A stretch of 64,000 nt of DNA from Leptolyngbya sp. 'hensonii' (GTDB lineage: Bacteria; Cyanobacteriota; Cyanobacteriia; GCF-001939115): NCBI RefSeq assembly GCF_001939115.1, contig NZ_MQTZ01000012.1, forward strand, positions 38,684 through 102,683. Reading direction: 5' to 3'. A model generated the notes under the pieces. The model had not been told where the DNA came from, did not search any database, and was given only the letters and a program-made list of their open reading frames with translations. Each line of letters begins with the position of its first letter. The first letter of the stretch is position 1. The translations under genes were made by a program, and so were the position numbers. Shown here in pieces: positions 46,227 to 54,537 of the stretch.

Positions 46227-48341
46227 ATGACTTCCTCCATTCGCTTCCTCATGTGTGCACCCGACCACTACGATGTGGATTATGTGATTAACCCCTGGAT
46301 GGAGGGTAATATCCATAAATCCTCCCGTGACCAGGCTGTAGAACAGTGGAATCAACTGTTCCGCATTATGAAAGAGCGGGCGATCGTAGATCTGGTGCAA
46401 CCCCAACCCGGCTGGCCAGATATGGTGTTTACCGCCAATGCCGGGTTGGTACTGGGGAATACGGTTGTGCTCAGTCGCTTCTACCATAAGGAGCGCCAGG
46501 GCGAGGAACCCTTTTTCAACGCCTGGTTTGCCCAACAGGGCTATAGGGTGCATGAACTGCCCAAGGATTTGCCGTTTGAGGGTGCCGGAGACGCACTTCT
46601 GGATCGGGAGGGACGCTGGCTCTGGGCCGGATATGGCTTTCGCTCCGAGCTAGACTCTCACATGTACCTGGCCGAGTGGCTAGATATTGAAGTGTTGTCC
46701 CTACGCTTGATGGACGATCGCTTCTACCATCTGGATACCTGCTTCTGCCCTCTGACTGGCGGCTATCTCCTCTATTATCCTCCAGCCTTTGATGCTTATT
46801 CCAATCATCTAATTGAGATGCGGGTGCCGGAATCTAGGCGCATTGCCATTGATGAAGCTGATGCCGTTAACTTTGCCTGTAATGCCGTCAATATTGAGCG
46901 CACGGTGATTCTGAACAAAGTTGGGGCACCCCTTCGACAGCGCCTGGAAACTGTGGGCTTTGAAGTGGTTGAAACGCCCCTAACTGAATTTCTGAAAGCT
47001 GGCGGCGCAGCCAAATGTCTCACCCTGCGGACCACAGAACCCATTCGGGACGATCATCACGCTGAAGCCACGATCGAAAGTCGCACGATTCGGTTGGAAG
47101 GACATCTACTGGACAGTGGCCTGATCAATCGGGCTCTGGATGTGATTATCGAAGGCAGTGGCAGTTTCCAGGTCTTAAACTTCAACCTGGGAGAACAGCG
47201 TCAGAGTACGTCTTCAGCGGAAGTCAAGGTTTCGGCCCCTTCCCATAGTGTCATGGAAAAAATCATGGCCCAGCTCATTGATCTGGGGGCATTACCGCCT
47301 ACTCAGGACGTGTGCGATGCCCATCTGGAGCCGGTAATTCAAAATGGAGTGGCCCCAGATGACTTCTATGTGACCACCATTTATCCCACCGAAGTTCGGG
47401 TGGGCTGCCAGTGGGTTCAGGTTCAAAATCAGCGCATGGATGGGGCGATCGCGATTACCCAGGGTTCCACAGGCCCGGTGGCCCGGTGCAAACTGCTGCG
47501 AGACCTGGAGATTGGGGAACAGGTGGTAGTGGATGTGGAAGGCATCCGCACCATTCGCAAACCAGAATCGCGAGAACAGCGGAATATCCAGGAATTCAGT
47601 TTTATGGCTTCCGGTGTTTCCAGTGAGCGACGAGTGGAACTGGTCGTCGAACAGATTGCCTGGGAATTGCGCCAGATCCGCGATCGAGGCGGTAAAGTAG
47701 TGGTCACCGCTGGTCCCGTTGTGATTCATACCGGAGGTGGAGAACACCTGGCCCACCTGATCCGCAATGGATATGTGCAGGCCCTGTTAGGAGGAAATGC
47801 GATCGCCGTTCATGACATTGAACAATCCATGATGGGCACCTCTCTGGGGGTGGACATGAAGCGGGGAGTTTCAGTCCGGGGTGGGCATCGGCACCATCTC
47901 AAGGTGATCAATGCTGTGCGTCGTTGTGGCAGCATCAAAAATGCAGTGCGGGAAGGCATCATCACCAGTGGTGTCCTCTACCAGTGCATCCAGAATGACG
48001 TGCCCTTTGCCCTGGCTGGGTCGATTCGAGATGATGGTCCTCTACCGGATACGGAGATGGATCTGGTGAAGGCTCAGGCTGACTACGCTCGTCTGATTCA
48101 AGGGGCAGACCTGATCCTGATGTTGTCCTCCATGCTGCACTCGATCGGCGTTGGCAATATGACTCCAGCCGGGGTGAAGATGGTCTGTGTGGACATCAAC
48201 CCGGCGGTGGTGACGAAGTTGAGCGATCGGGGGTCCGTTGAGTCTGTTGGTGTAGTCACAGACGTGGGCCTGTTCCTCAGCCTGCTGGTGCAACAACTCG
48301 ATCGATTGACCAGTCCCTATCGGGTGATGCAGCGAGCTTGA
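46227..48341 (+). CDS. argZ: Arginine dihydrolase with C-terminal ornithine cyclodeaminase-type domain (ArgZ/AgrE)
   Basis: The N-terminal domain (1-280) converts arginine to ornithine, CO2 and two ammonia molecules. Its catalytic residues match the published ones of cyanobacterial enzymes: Asn71 in TANAG, His168 in FYHLDTCF and Cys264 in AAKCLTL. The middle (about 285-400) is a LOR/SDH-type linker domain, and the C-terminal domain (about 400-704) binds NAD and resembles ornithine cyclodeaminase, forming proline from ornithine in Anabaena AgrE. The 704-residue length agrees with Anabaena AgrE. It feeds the ornithine-ammonia cycle and mobilises nitrogen from arginine or cyanophycin. It is a single gene followed by a strong hairpin. 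Confidence 0.95.
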   Translation: MTSSIRFLMCAPDHYDVDYVINPWMEGNIHKSSRDQAVEQWNQLFRIMKERAIVDLVQPQPGWPDMVFTANAGLVLGNTVVLSRFYHKERQGEEPFFNAWFAQQGYRVHELPKDLPFEGAGDALLDREGRWLWAGYGFRSELDSHMYLAEWLDIEVLSLRLMDDRFYHLDTCFCPLTGGYLLYYPPAFDAYSNHLIEMRVPESRRIAIDEADAVNFACNAVNIERTVILNKVGAPLRQRLETVGFEVVETPLTEFLKAGGAAKCLTLRTTEPIRDDHHAEATIESRTIRLEGHLLDSGLINRALDVIIEGSGSFQVLNFNLGEQRQSTSSAEVKVSAPSHSVMEKIMAQLIDLGALPPTQDVCDAHLEPVIQNGVAPDDFYVTTIYPTEVRVGCQWVQVQNQRMDGAIAITQGSTGPVARCKLLRDLEIGEQVVVDVEGIRTIRKPESREQRNIQEFSFMASGVSSERRVELVVEQIAWELRQIRDRGGKVVVTAGPVVIHTGGGEHLAHLIRNGYVQALLGGNAIAVHDIEQSMMGTSLGVDMKRGVSVRGGHRHHLKVINAVRRCGSIKNAVREGIITSGVLYQCIQNDVPFALAGSIRDDGPLPDTEMDLVKAQADYARLIQGADLILMLSSMLHSIGVGNMTPAGVKMVCVDINPAVVTKLSDRGSVESVGVVTDVGLFLSLLVQQLDRLTSPYRVMQRA

Positions 48342-48354
48342 GGGGGCACCGCAA

Positions 48355-48389
48355 AGGCACAGAGTTCGTGGAGAAATACCTCTGTGCCT
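48355..48389. terminator. Palindrome between argZ and the converging phosphorylase gene
   Basis: A perfect 10-bp inverted repeat (AGGCACAGAG/CTCTGTGCCT) with a 15-base loop fills most of the 54-base gap between two converging genes. It lacks a T tract. It probably ends transcription on both strands. Confidence 0.6.
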
Positions 48390-48395
48390 CTGGGG

Positions 48396-49088
48396 TTAAT
48401 TCTGGGTGAAAAGTAGGGTTGTGATGGCTTGCAGTGCCCTTAGCCCCTGCAGAGAGCCCTGAATCAGGTTCGCGGCTCTGGCTGGTTGGCGGATCATGCC
48501 GAGGGCTAACGGGAGGGGGCGCAGGGAACCGTCTGGACCGATCGCCCCATTCAAATCAGGGATATCTCGATGGCAGTCATCGCTGACGACTCGCATCATG
48601 GCAACGTCAATACCAGTAGATTTGAGGGCTTGGAGAATACCAAAGCCTTCCATATCCACAACCCCAGTGTCATACTCTTTGCCCAGTTCTCGCTTTTCAT
48701 AGGCAGACCAGATGATCCGATCGCTGGTTAACCCTTTGATCAGGGGTACTGGTTTGCCAAGCCGCTTGGCGACATCAATATTTAACTGAGCTGCACAGGA
48801 TAGGAAGCGCACAGAGGAAGGTTCTACCCGGTAGGTACAGCCCTCATAAAAAACAGGGTCACCAAGGCCATGATCCGGTTTGAGGCTGCCACACAAGCCC
48901 ATAACCAGCACCGCAGGATACTTCTCCCGCGTCAGGTTTAGGGATTCCAGATGGGGATAGACTGCCCGGGAGCCGATCGGCAGGGGCAGCACCTCAACCG
49001 TTGATTCATTGGCCCGTCGCAAGCCCCGACCAACTGCATTGTATTCGGCTCCACGGGTTACCAGAATTGCGCGAATGCGTTGTTCCAA
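48396..49088 (-). CDS. Nucleoside phosphorylase-superfamily protein
   Basis: A 230-residue protein related to MTA/SAH nucleosidases and to purine nucleoside phosphorylases. It has VLVMGLCGSLKP near residues 60-71 and the substrate-binding segment GVVDMEGFGILQAL near 143-156; MRVVSDD near 166 contains the catalytic-type Asp. Similar proteins include HpnG of hopanoid synthesis, but no hopanoid genes are in the window, so the substrate remains open. Its start is a TTG at 49088, supported by AGGAG eight bases upstream; this Shine-Dalgarno abuts the lpxD stop codon, so the two are likely coupled. Confidence 0.82.
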   Translation of the reverse strand: MEQRIRAILVTRGAEYNAVGRGLRRANESTVEVLPLPIGSRAVYPHLESLNLTREKYPAVLVMGLCGSLKPDHGLGDPVFYEGCTYRVEPSSVRFLSCAAQLNIDVAKRLGKPVPLIKGLTSDRIIWSAYEKRELGKEYDTGVVDMEGFGILQALKSTGIDVAMMRVVSDDCHRDIPDLNGAIGPDGSLRPLPLALGMIRQPARAANLIQGSLQGLRALQAITTLLFTQN

Positions 49089-49093
49089 GGGTC

Positions 49094-50143
49094 TTACTCC
49101 TGTTCTGGAAACTGTTGGCGCAGTCGCCGGACAAGCTGGTATAGCTCCGGCAACCGACCGTATAATACTGACGCTTTTAGAAATACTTTGTGGGGCATGG
49201 CTGGGAATCCGGAGACCACTTCACCAGGAGCTACATCTCCAACAATGCCAGCTTTAGCAGATGCGATCGCCCCGTCACCAACCGTCACCTGGTTATTCAC
49301 GCCCACCTGTCCAGCCAGAATGACGCGATTGCCAATTTTGGCGGCACCCGCTAACCCGGCCTGACCCGCAATGGCACAACCCCGACCAATACGGCAACCG
49401 TGGGCAATTTGAACCAGATTATCAACCTTGGTATCTTGCCCGATCAGGGTTGTCCCTGTGGAGGGGCGATCGACCGTCGAGTTGCATCCAATTTCAACCC
49501 GATCTTCCAGAATGACAGAGCCAGACTGTTCAATCTTAAACCACCCCTCCCGGGTTGGCGCGAATCCAAAGCCCTCAGCACCAATCACAACGCCACTATG
49601 GATGACGCAATCTGCCCCGATTTGGGTTCGTTCATGAATAGTGCAGTTGGCATGTAAAACAGTGCGATCGCCAATCTGGACCCCGGGATAGATCACAACA
49701 TTGGGAAAGAGACAGGCCCCAGCCCCAATTTTGACCCCGGCATGAATCGTTACGTAAGGACCAATATAAACCTCAGGGCCAATCTGGGCGGAGGGATCGA
49801 TGATGGCTGTTGGATGAATTTCTGGAGCGGGTTGAAACGGCTTATAAAATAGCTTAATCACCTGAGCAAAAGTCAGTCTGGGATCAGGGACAGCGACCCA
49901 GGCCAGTCCCCGTGCTGTGACTTTAGCCTGAAGCGCTTCCTGCATCGGCACGATTAAGGCACTGGCCTTTGTCTTTTCGATAAACGCGGCAAATTTAGCC
50001 CCTTCAATGTAACTCAAATGCTGAGGTTGGGCTTCATCGACTGCGGCCAGACCGGTAATCTCTGGGTCATTGTCTGGTGTCAATTTCAGACTACCAGGTG
50101 CTTCAGTCAGGCTTAAGGTTTGAACCAGTTCACTAAATTTCAT
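49094..50143 (-). CDS. lpxD: UDP-3-O-acylglucosamine N-acyltransferase
   Basis: LpxD adds the N-linked acyl chain in the third step of lipid A synthesis in the cytoplasm. The 349-residue protein has an N-terminal uridine-binding domain (about 1-100) and a left-handed beta helix of hexapeptide repeats (about 105-320), with [20 protein letters not shown] and the catalytic-His region [12 protein letters not shown]. The C-terminal helix is [18 protein letters not shown]. Other lpx genes are not in this window. A nucleoside phosphorylase gene follows six bases after its stop. Confidence 0.95.
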   Translation of the reverse strand: MKFSELVQTLSLTEAPGSLKLTPDNDPEITGLAAVDEAQPQHLSYIEGAKFAAFIEKTKASALIVPMQEALQAKVTARGLAWVAVPDPRLTFAQVIKLFYKPFQPAPEIHPTAIIDPSAQIGPEVYIGPYVTIHAGVKIGAGACLFPNVVIYPGVQIGDRTVLHANCTIHERTQIGADCVIHSGVVIGAEGFGFAPTREGWFKIEQSGSVILEDRVEIGCNSTVDRPSTGTTLIGQDTKVDNLVQIAHGCRIGRGCAIAGQAGLAGAAKIGNRVILAGQVGVNNQVTVGDGAIASAKAGIVGDVAPGEVVSGFPAMPHKVFLKASVLYGRLPELYQLVRRLRQQFPEQE

Positions 50144-50261
50144 GATTTATTTCATGATTTTGGGTATGTCGAAACCCGGAGGTTGATTTCAGCAGGTGCA
50201 TGCCTATAACGCTACCCATTATCGCGCTAGAATGCGTCACATAAAACATTGGGAAAAACCA

Positions 50262-50708
50262 ATGAACGATAAGATTACTGCTTCGGCCTGCAGTTGGGCG
50301 ATGTGGTGTCATCTCTCCTCCCTGGCCTGGATACCTGCGATGTTCCTGGGCATTCCCATTCCCATGGGTGGGTTTGTGGTCCCCCTCTTGATCTGGTTGG
50401 CGAAACGAGAGGCTCACCCTTTCATCGATGATCAGGGCAAAGAGTCTGTCAACTTTCAACTCTCCATGCTCCTTTATTCCCTGGCTGCATTCATTCTTCT
50501 GCTCCTGTTGGTCCCTGTGGTTCTTCTGTTCGGGGGAGCTAGGGGCGATGCTTTAATTGGTCTGTCCATTGCGTTATTGATTGGACTGATCCTGGGATTG
50601 GCTGGTTTGATTGGATTGTTCGAACTCGTAGTGGTGATCTTTGCGGCGGCTAAAGCTGGTAATGGTGAATTTTATCGCTATCCTCTAACCATAAGATTTT
50701 TAACGTAA
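50262..50708 (+). CDS. DUF4870 (Tic20-like) membrane protein
   Basis: A 148-residue protein with three to four membrane helices. The family pattern is visible: a WAMWCHLSSLAW first helix, GGFVVPLLIWLAKREAHPFIDDQGKE in the loop, SVNFQLSMLLYS, and a final ELVVVIFAAAKAGNGEFYRYPLTIRF. DUF4870 proteins are related to the Tic20/HOTT family; their function in bacteria is unknown. The ATG at 50262 begins MNDKITASACSW; an earlier ATG at 50196 would add an unlikely charged extension. Confidence 0.9.
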   Translation: MNDKITASACSWAMWCHLSSLAWIPAMFLGIPIPMGGFVVPLLIWLAKREAHPFIDDQGKESVNFQLSMLLYSLAAFILLLLLVPVVLLFGGARGDALIGLSIALLIGLILGLAGLIGLFELVVVIFAAAKAGNGEFYRYPLTIRFLT

Positions 50709-50796
50709 TGGATCCTGAGAAGCTTGCCACTGGCAGGAGAACGGGGTTGAATAGGAGACGACAGATCAGCCCTCGACTACCTAGTGGGTGTATCCC

Positions 50797-51852
50797 ATGC
50801 TTCAACTGAAGATTTTAGCGAATACATTGTTGAAACTGCGTCCAGTGCAATCAACGCAACTGGCGGACGCAGAAAAGCAGCCGATCGCAGCCAATGCTAT
50901 TTTGAATGTGCAGTCTTACAAAGTGGAGGGGGACCATCTGAAGGTTGCCTTCGCTGGGCAATCTTTTAAGGGGCGCAATACCTGGTACGTCTATGGCCAG
51001 CATGCCCAGCTCTTAAAAAGTGGCGTGGTCGTTCCTACGATCGGAAACTATCTGAAAATTCTAGTTAATACCTTCTTAAAGCTGAAGCCAGTGCAGTCTT
51101 TCCAGTTAAAGGATGAAGAAAAGCAACTGGTTCCAGCAGGGAGCATCTACACCGTGCAATCCTATGCTGTCCAACAGGACCATATCCAGGTCGCTTTGCT
51201 GGGTCAGTTTTTTAAGGGGCGCAACACCTGGTACGTTTACAAGGGCCATGCCGAAATCTTCAATCCCGATCAACCTAGGGGCAGCAAAACGCTGACCGAA
51301 GAGGACTATCGGCTGGCGGCAACCATGATCAATGTTTCTGTTGCCACTATCAAAGCAGTTGTTGAGGTTGAGACCTCTGGTGGGGGGTTTCTTCCAGATG
51401 GACGTCCTAAGATCCTGTTTGAAGCCCACTATTTCAGCTATTACACGAATCATGTCTACGATGATTCTCACCCTAATATTAGTTCCTATAGCTGGAACCG
51501 CAGTCTGTATATTGGTGGTGCAGCGGAATACAATCGGCTGAATCAGGCGATCGCCCTCAATCGCACCGCTGCCCTGATGTCCGCCAGTTGGGGGCTGGGT
51601 CAGATCATGGGGGATAATTTCCGGGCTGCGGGCTATGCCAACGTGGAAGCCTTTGTCAAAGATATGTACGAATCAGCCGGGAAGCAACTCCAGGCGATGG
51701 TCAACTTTATTAGGGCGAATAGCCTGGATGATGAATTGAGACGCCAGGATTGGGCTGGGTTTGCCAATGGATACAATGGCCCTGCGTATCGGCAGAATCA
51801 GTACGATCTGAAATTGAAAGCAGCCTACGAGCGGTTTATTTCCAGAGGTTAA
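50797..51852 (+). CDS. N-acetylmuramidase with two N-terminal repeat domains
   Basis: A 351-residue lysozyme-like protein. The N-terminus has two copies of a unit of about 70 residues (about 2-72 and 88-158) with the shared lines KILxNTxLKLxPVQS, VQSYxVxxDH and FKGRNTWYVY; they look like SH3-like wall-binding modules. The catalytic domain (about 170-350) fits the DUF3380 muramidase family of phage endolysins: VVEVETSGGGFLPDGRPKIL with the catalytic Glu, FEAHYFSYYT, SASWGLGQIMG and FANGYNGP. No signal peptide and no holin gene are seen. It may be a wall-remodelling enzyme or a phage relic. The ATG at 50797 is used over a GTG at 50788. Confidence 0.88.
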   Translation: MLQLKILANTLLKLRPVQSTQLADAEKQPIAANAILNVQSYKVEGDHLKVAFAGQSFKGRNTWYVYGQHAQLLKSGVVVPTIGNYLKILVNTFLKLKPVQSFQLKDEEKQLVPAGSIYTVQSYAVQQDHIQVALLGQFFKGRNTWYVYKGHAEIFNPDQPRGSKTLTEEDYRLAATMINVSVATIKAVVEVETSGGGFLPDGRPKILFEAHYFSYYTNHVYDDSHPNISSYSWNRSLYIGGAAEYNRLNQAIALNRTAALMSASWGLGQIMGDNFRAAGYANVEAFVKDMYESAGKQLQAMVNFIRANSLDDELRRQDWAGFANGYNGPAYRQNQYDLKLKAAYERFISRG

Positions 51853-53057
51853 ACCTCAGGGAGTTTGTACTGGCTGACGATTCGCTTGGCGAATTCGGGT
51901 ACATGGGCCTCCAGTTTCTCCGGATGGTTGCGCCGGGTGTACAGGTAATTACGGGTGAAGTGGGAATCGATCGAAAAGCGGGCGTACTCCAGGCCCTTGG
52001 GACCGATACGCTCGATCACAACCCCCATAAGTTTGGCTGCCCACATGGGTAAAGTCACCCCCTGATCGTAGGCCGGAATGCTTTGCTGCACGGCCTGTCG
52101 CCGATCGCCCTCGGACATCACAGGCTGGGTTTCAATTTGATCCAGCACCAGGTCCAGCATCTTCCGTCCCTGGGGATTCCGCACCACAATCCACTGCCAA
52201 CCAAAGGGAGCCCCCATATAGCCCACCACCAGGTCTGCCAGGGAATTCACATAGTCAAAGCAACTCATACAGGACGGGGCGAAGACATCCTTAAGCTGGT
52301 TCGTCTTCAGACCAAAGAAAGGGACCAGTTCTGTAGAGCCGTCTGAATGTTTGAAGTGAACCCGAAAATCCTGCATGAACTCGTAATGCACCACCGTGTC
52401 AGGGGAACGACTGGTGGTTTCCAGGAATTTCTGGAGACCGGCACGGGTGACATTATCCACGCAAGGAGTGCCTAGCACATACAGCTTTTCCAGGCCGAGG
52501 TCTTTCTCCACCGATCGCAGAGCCTGGATCTGGCATCCCACCCCAATCACCAGCAGACGCTTCAGACCAGACTGTTCGATCTGTTCCAGCACCGATAGAT
52601 TCGGGGAGAGGGTCGGCTTATTCACCCGTGCTGCCAGGATATCTTCGGGGGTGCGGGCAATGACTGGCTTGGGCTGAAATCGATCCGCCTCCGTGTTCTG
52701 GACACAGACCACCCCTTCCACCAGACCCCGATTCAGCATCTCGATCGCGATTGCGCTGACAATGCCCGTCCATTGGGCTCCCGGAATCGGGTCCTGTTTG
52801 CGGGCCGCCATCATCTCCTGATGCACCCCAAAATACCAATCGTCCGGACTGTCCAGATCCCGGCTACGCCCATGGGTCTGGGCTTCCAGCTCAGGAATTT
52901 GCTGATTCAGGAACGCACAGGCTTCTTTTACATAATGAACGTAGTAGGTATCGCAAAGGCCACATTCGCTGCATAATTCTTTTGCTGGACGGCGGCTGGA
53001 CGGCTTCAGCGCTCGGGCTTTTTTATGCTTGGGAAAATCGGGGGCTGCAGGTGTCAT
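51849..53057 (-). CDS. bciB: Ferredoxin-dependent divinyl chlorophyllide 8-vinyl reductase (BciB type)
   Basis: A 402-residue Fe-S flavoprotein of the coenzyme F420 hydrogenase beta-subunit family. In Synechocystis the homologue (Slr1923) reduces the 8-vinyl group of divinyl chlorophyll precursors, using ferredoxin. Cysteines for iron-sulphur clusters lie in ELCSECGLCDTYY (about 24-36), in GVGCQIQAL, in GTPCVDNV, and in CMSCFDYVN. The ATG at 53057 (MTPAAPDFPKHKKAR) gives the usual length; the open frame extends to 53195 across the rsmB start. It overlaps the muramidase gene tail to tail by four bases and is divergent from rsmB. Confidence 0.88.
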   Translation of the reverse strand: MTPAAPDFPKHKKARALKPSSRRPAKELCSECGLCDTYYVHYVKEACAFLNQQIPELEAQTHGRSRDLDSPDDWYFGVHQEMMAARKQDPIPGAQWTGIVSAIAIEMLNRGLVEGVVCVQNTEADRFQPKPVIARTPEDILAARVNKPTLSPNLSVLEQIEQSGLKRLLVIGVGCQIQALRSVEKDLGLEKLYVLGTPCVDNVTRAGLQKFLETTSRSPDTVVHYEFMQDFRVHFKHSDGSTELVPFFGLKTNQLKDVFAPSCMSCFDYVNSLADLVVGYMGAPFGWQWIVVRNPQGRKMLDLVLDQIETQPVMSEGDRRQAVQQSIPAYDQGVTLPMWAAKLMGVVIERIGPKGLEYARFSIDSHFTRNYLYTRRNHPEKLEAHVPEFAKRIVSQYKLPEV

Positions 53058-53111
53058 CAAATGGTTTCTTGAAGTGGTAATCGCATCTCCCCATATTTTG
53101 AGGCAAATTGT

Positions 53112-54464
53112 GTGATTTTGAATCCCCGACAACTGGCTTTTATGACGCTTCGGGCCATCTATCGGGGCGGCTACGCCGATGTGGAACTGCATCAAACCTT
53201 GCAGCAGGCCACTCTATCTGAGGTCGATCGGCGGTTCCTGACCGAACTGGTCTATGGTACAGTGCGGCGGCAGCGGACTCTGGATGCCTGGATTGATTAC
53301 CTCGGCAAAAAACCGGCTGCCCAACAACCCCCAGATTTGCGGATGATTCTGCATCTGGGTCTCTATCAATTGCTCTATCTCAACCATATTCCGGCGGCGG
53401 CAGCGGTAGATACGACTGTAGATCTGGCCAGACAGAATAAATTGGCCGGATTAACTGGAGTCGTGAATGGGCTGCTGAGACAATCTATTCGCCAGATGGA
53501 GCGCTCAAAGGGCAACGTCGATCCACCGATCGCTGAAACAGCAGACCCCATTACCCGTCTGGGCCTTCGGCATAGCTATCCCGACTGGATTGTGCATGTC
53601 TGGCAGGAGCAATTGGGGTTGGACGAGGCCGAACAGCTCTGTGTCAGGCTGAATCAGTCCCCTGCGATCGATCTGCGGATTAATCCCCTGCGAGCATCCC
53701 TGGCTGAGGTGGAGGCGGCTCTGCAGGCTTTTGGAGTGGCCGTTGCAGCCATTCCGGGATTGCCCCAGGCTCTACGCCTGACCGGTCCCGTCGGTGCAAT
53801 TCAGCACCTGCCCGGTTTTGACCTGGGTGGGTGGATGGTGCAGGATGCCAGCGCCCAACTGGTGGGGCATCTCGTCGATCCCCAACCAGGGGAGACGGTC
53901 ATTGATGCCTGTGCTGCTCCAGGGGGAAAAACGACCCATCTGGCGGAGTTGATGCAGGATCAGGGGACAATCTGGGCCTGCGATCGCAGTGCGGGGCGGC
54001 TACGCAAGGTACAGCAGAATGCCGATCGTCTGCACTTACAGAGCATCCAGATCTGTGCCGGGGATAGCCGAACCCTGAGCCAGTTTGAGGGGCAGGCCGA
54101 TCGGGTCTTGCTGGATGCTCCCTGCTCCGGTCTGGGTACCCTGCACCGTCATGCCGATGCCCGCTGGCGACAGACCCCAGCTTCGGTGGCGGAGCTGGGC
54201 GTTTTGCAGGAGGAATTGCTCCACCAGGCTATCCATTGGGTCAAACCGGGAGGCATTCTGGTGTACGCCACTTGCACTCTCCACCCCCTGGAAAACGAAC
54301 GGCTAATTCAGACCTTTCTCGATCAGCATCCAGATTGGGGCATCCAGCCTCCTGGCCCTGATTCGCCAGTCGCTGCCTTTGCCACCCCGGAAGGGTGGGT
54401 CAAGGTCTGGCCCCATCGCCATCAGATGGATGGATTTTTTATGGCGCGCCTGAAAAAGCAGTAA
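53112..54464 (+). CDS. rsmB: 16S rRNA (cytosine-967-C5)-methyltransferase RsmB
   Basis: A 450-residue RNA methyltransferase. Residues 5-140 form a NusB-like RNA-binding domain (NPRQLAFMTLRAIYRGGYADV). The catalytic domain has the SAM site DACAAPGGKTTHLAELM, DAPCSGLG with Cys338, and ATCTLHPLENE with Cys388, the two cysteines of m5C enzymes. The start is a GTG at 53112 with GAGG upstream. It converges on a pentapeptide-repeat gene across a copy of the dispersed palindrome. Confidence 0.95.
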   Translation: MILNPRQLAFMTLRAIYRGGYADVELHQTLQQATLSEVDRRFLTELVYGTVRRQRTLDAWIDYLGKKPAAQQPPDLRMILHLGLYQLLYLNHIPAAAAVDTTVDLARQNKLAGLTGVVNGLLRQSIRQMERSKGNVDPPIAETADPITRLGLRHSYPDWIVHVWQEQLGLDEAEQLCVRLNQSPAIDLRINPLRASLAEVEAALQAFGVAVAAIPGLPQALRLTGPVGAIQHLPGFDLGGWMVQDASAQLVGHLVDPQPGETVIDACAAPGGKTTHLAELMQDQGTIWACDRSAGRLRKVQQNADRLHLQSIQICAGDSRTLSQFEGQADRVLLDAPCSGLGTLHRHADARWRQTPASVAELGVLQEELLHQAIHWVKPGGILVYATCTLHPLENERLIQTFLDQHPDWGIQPPGPDSPVAAFATPEGWVKVWPHRHQMDGFFMARLKKQ

Positions 54465-54466
54465 CT

Positions 54467-54487
54467 AGAGGCGTTGCAGGCAACCTC
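54467..54487. repeat. Dispersed palindrome, copy 3 (imperfect)
   Basis: AGAGGCGTTGCAGGCAACCTCT keeps the GTTGCAGGCAAC core of the copies at 3177 and 37181, with one base missing on the right arm. It lies three bases after the rsmB stop, between converging genes. A run of GGGG/CCCC hairpins follows. Confidence 0.7.
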
Positions 54488-54537
54488 TGTACGGGGGTGT
54501 CCCCTCTTGGGAGGGTGGGGCCAGCTTCTAATGGGTG

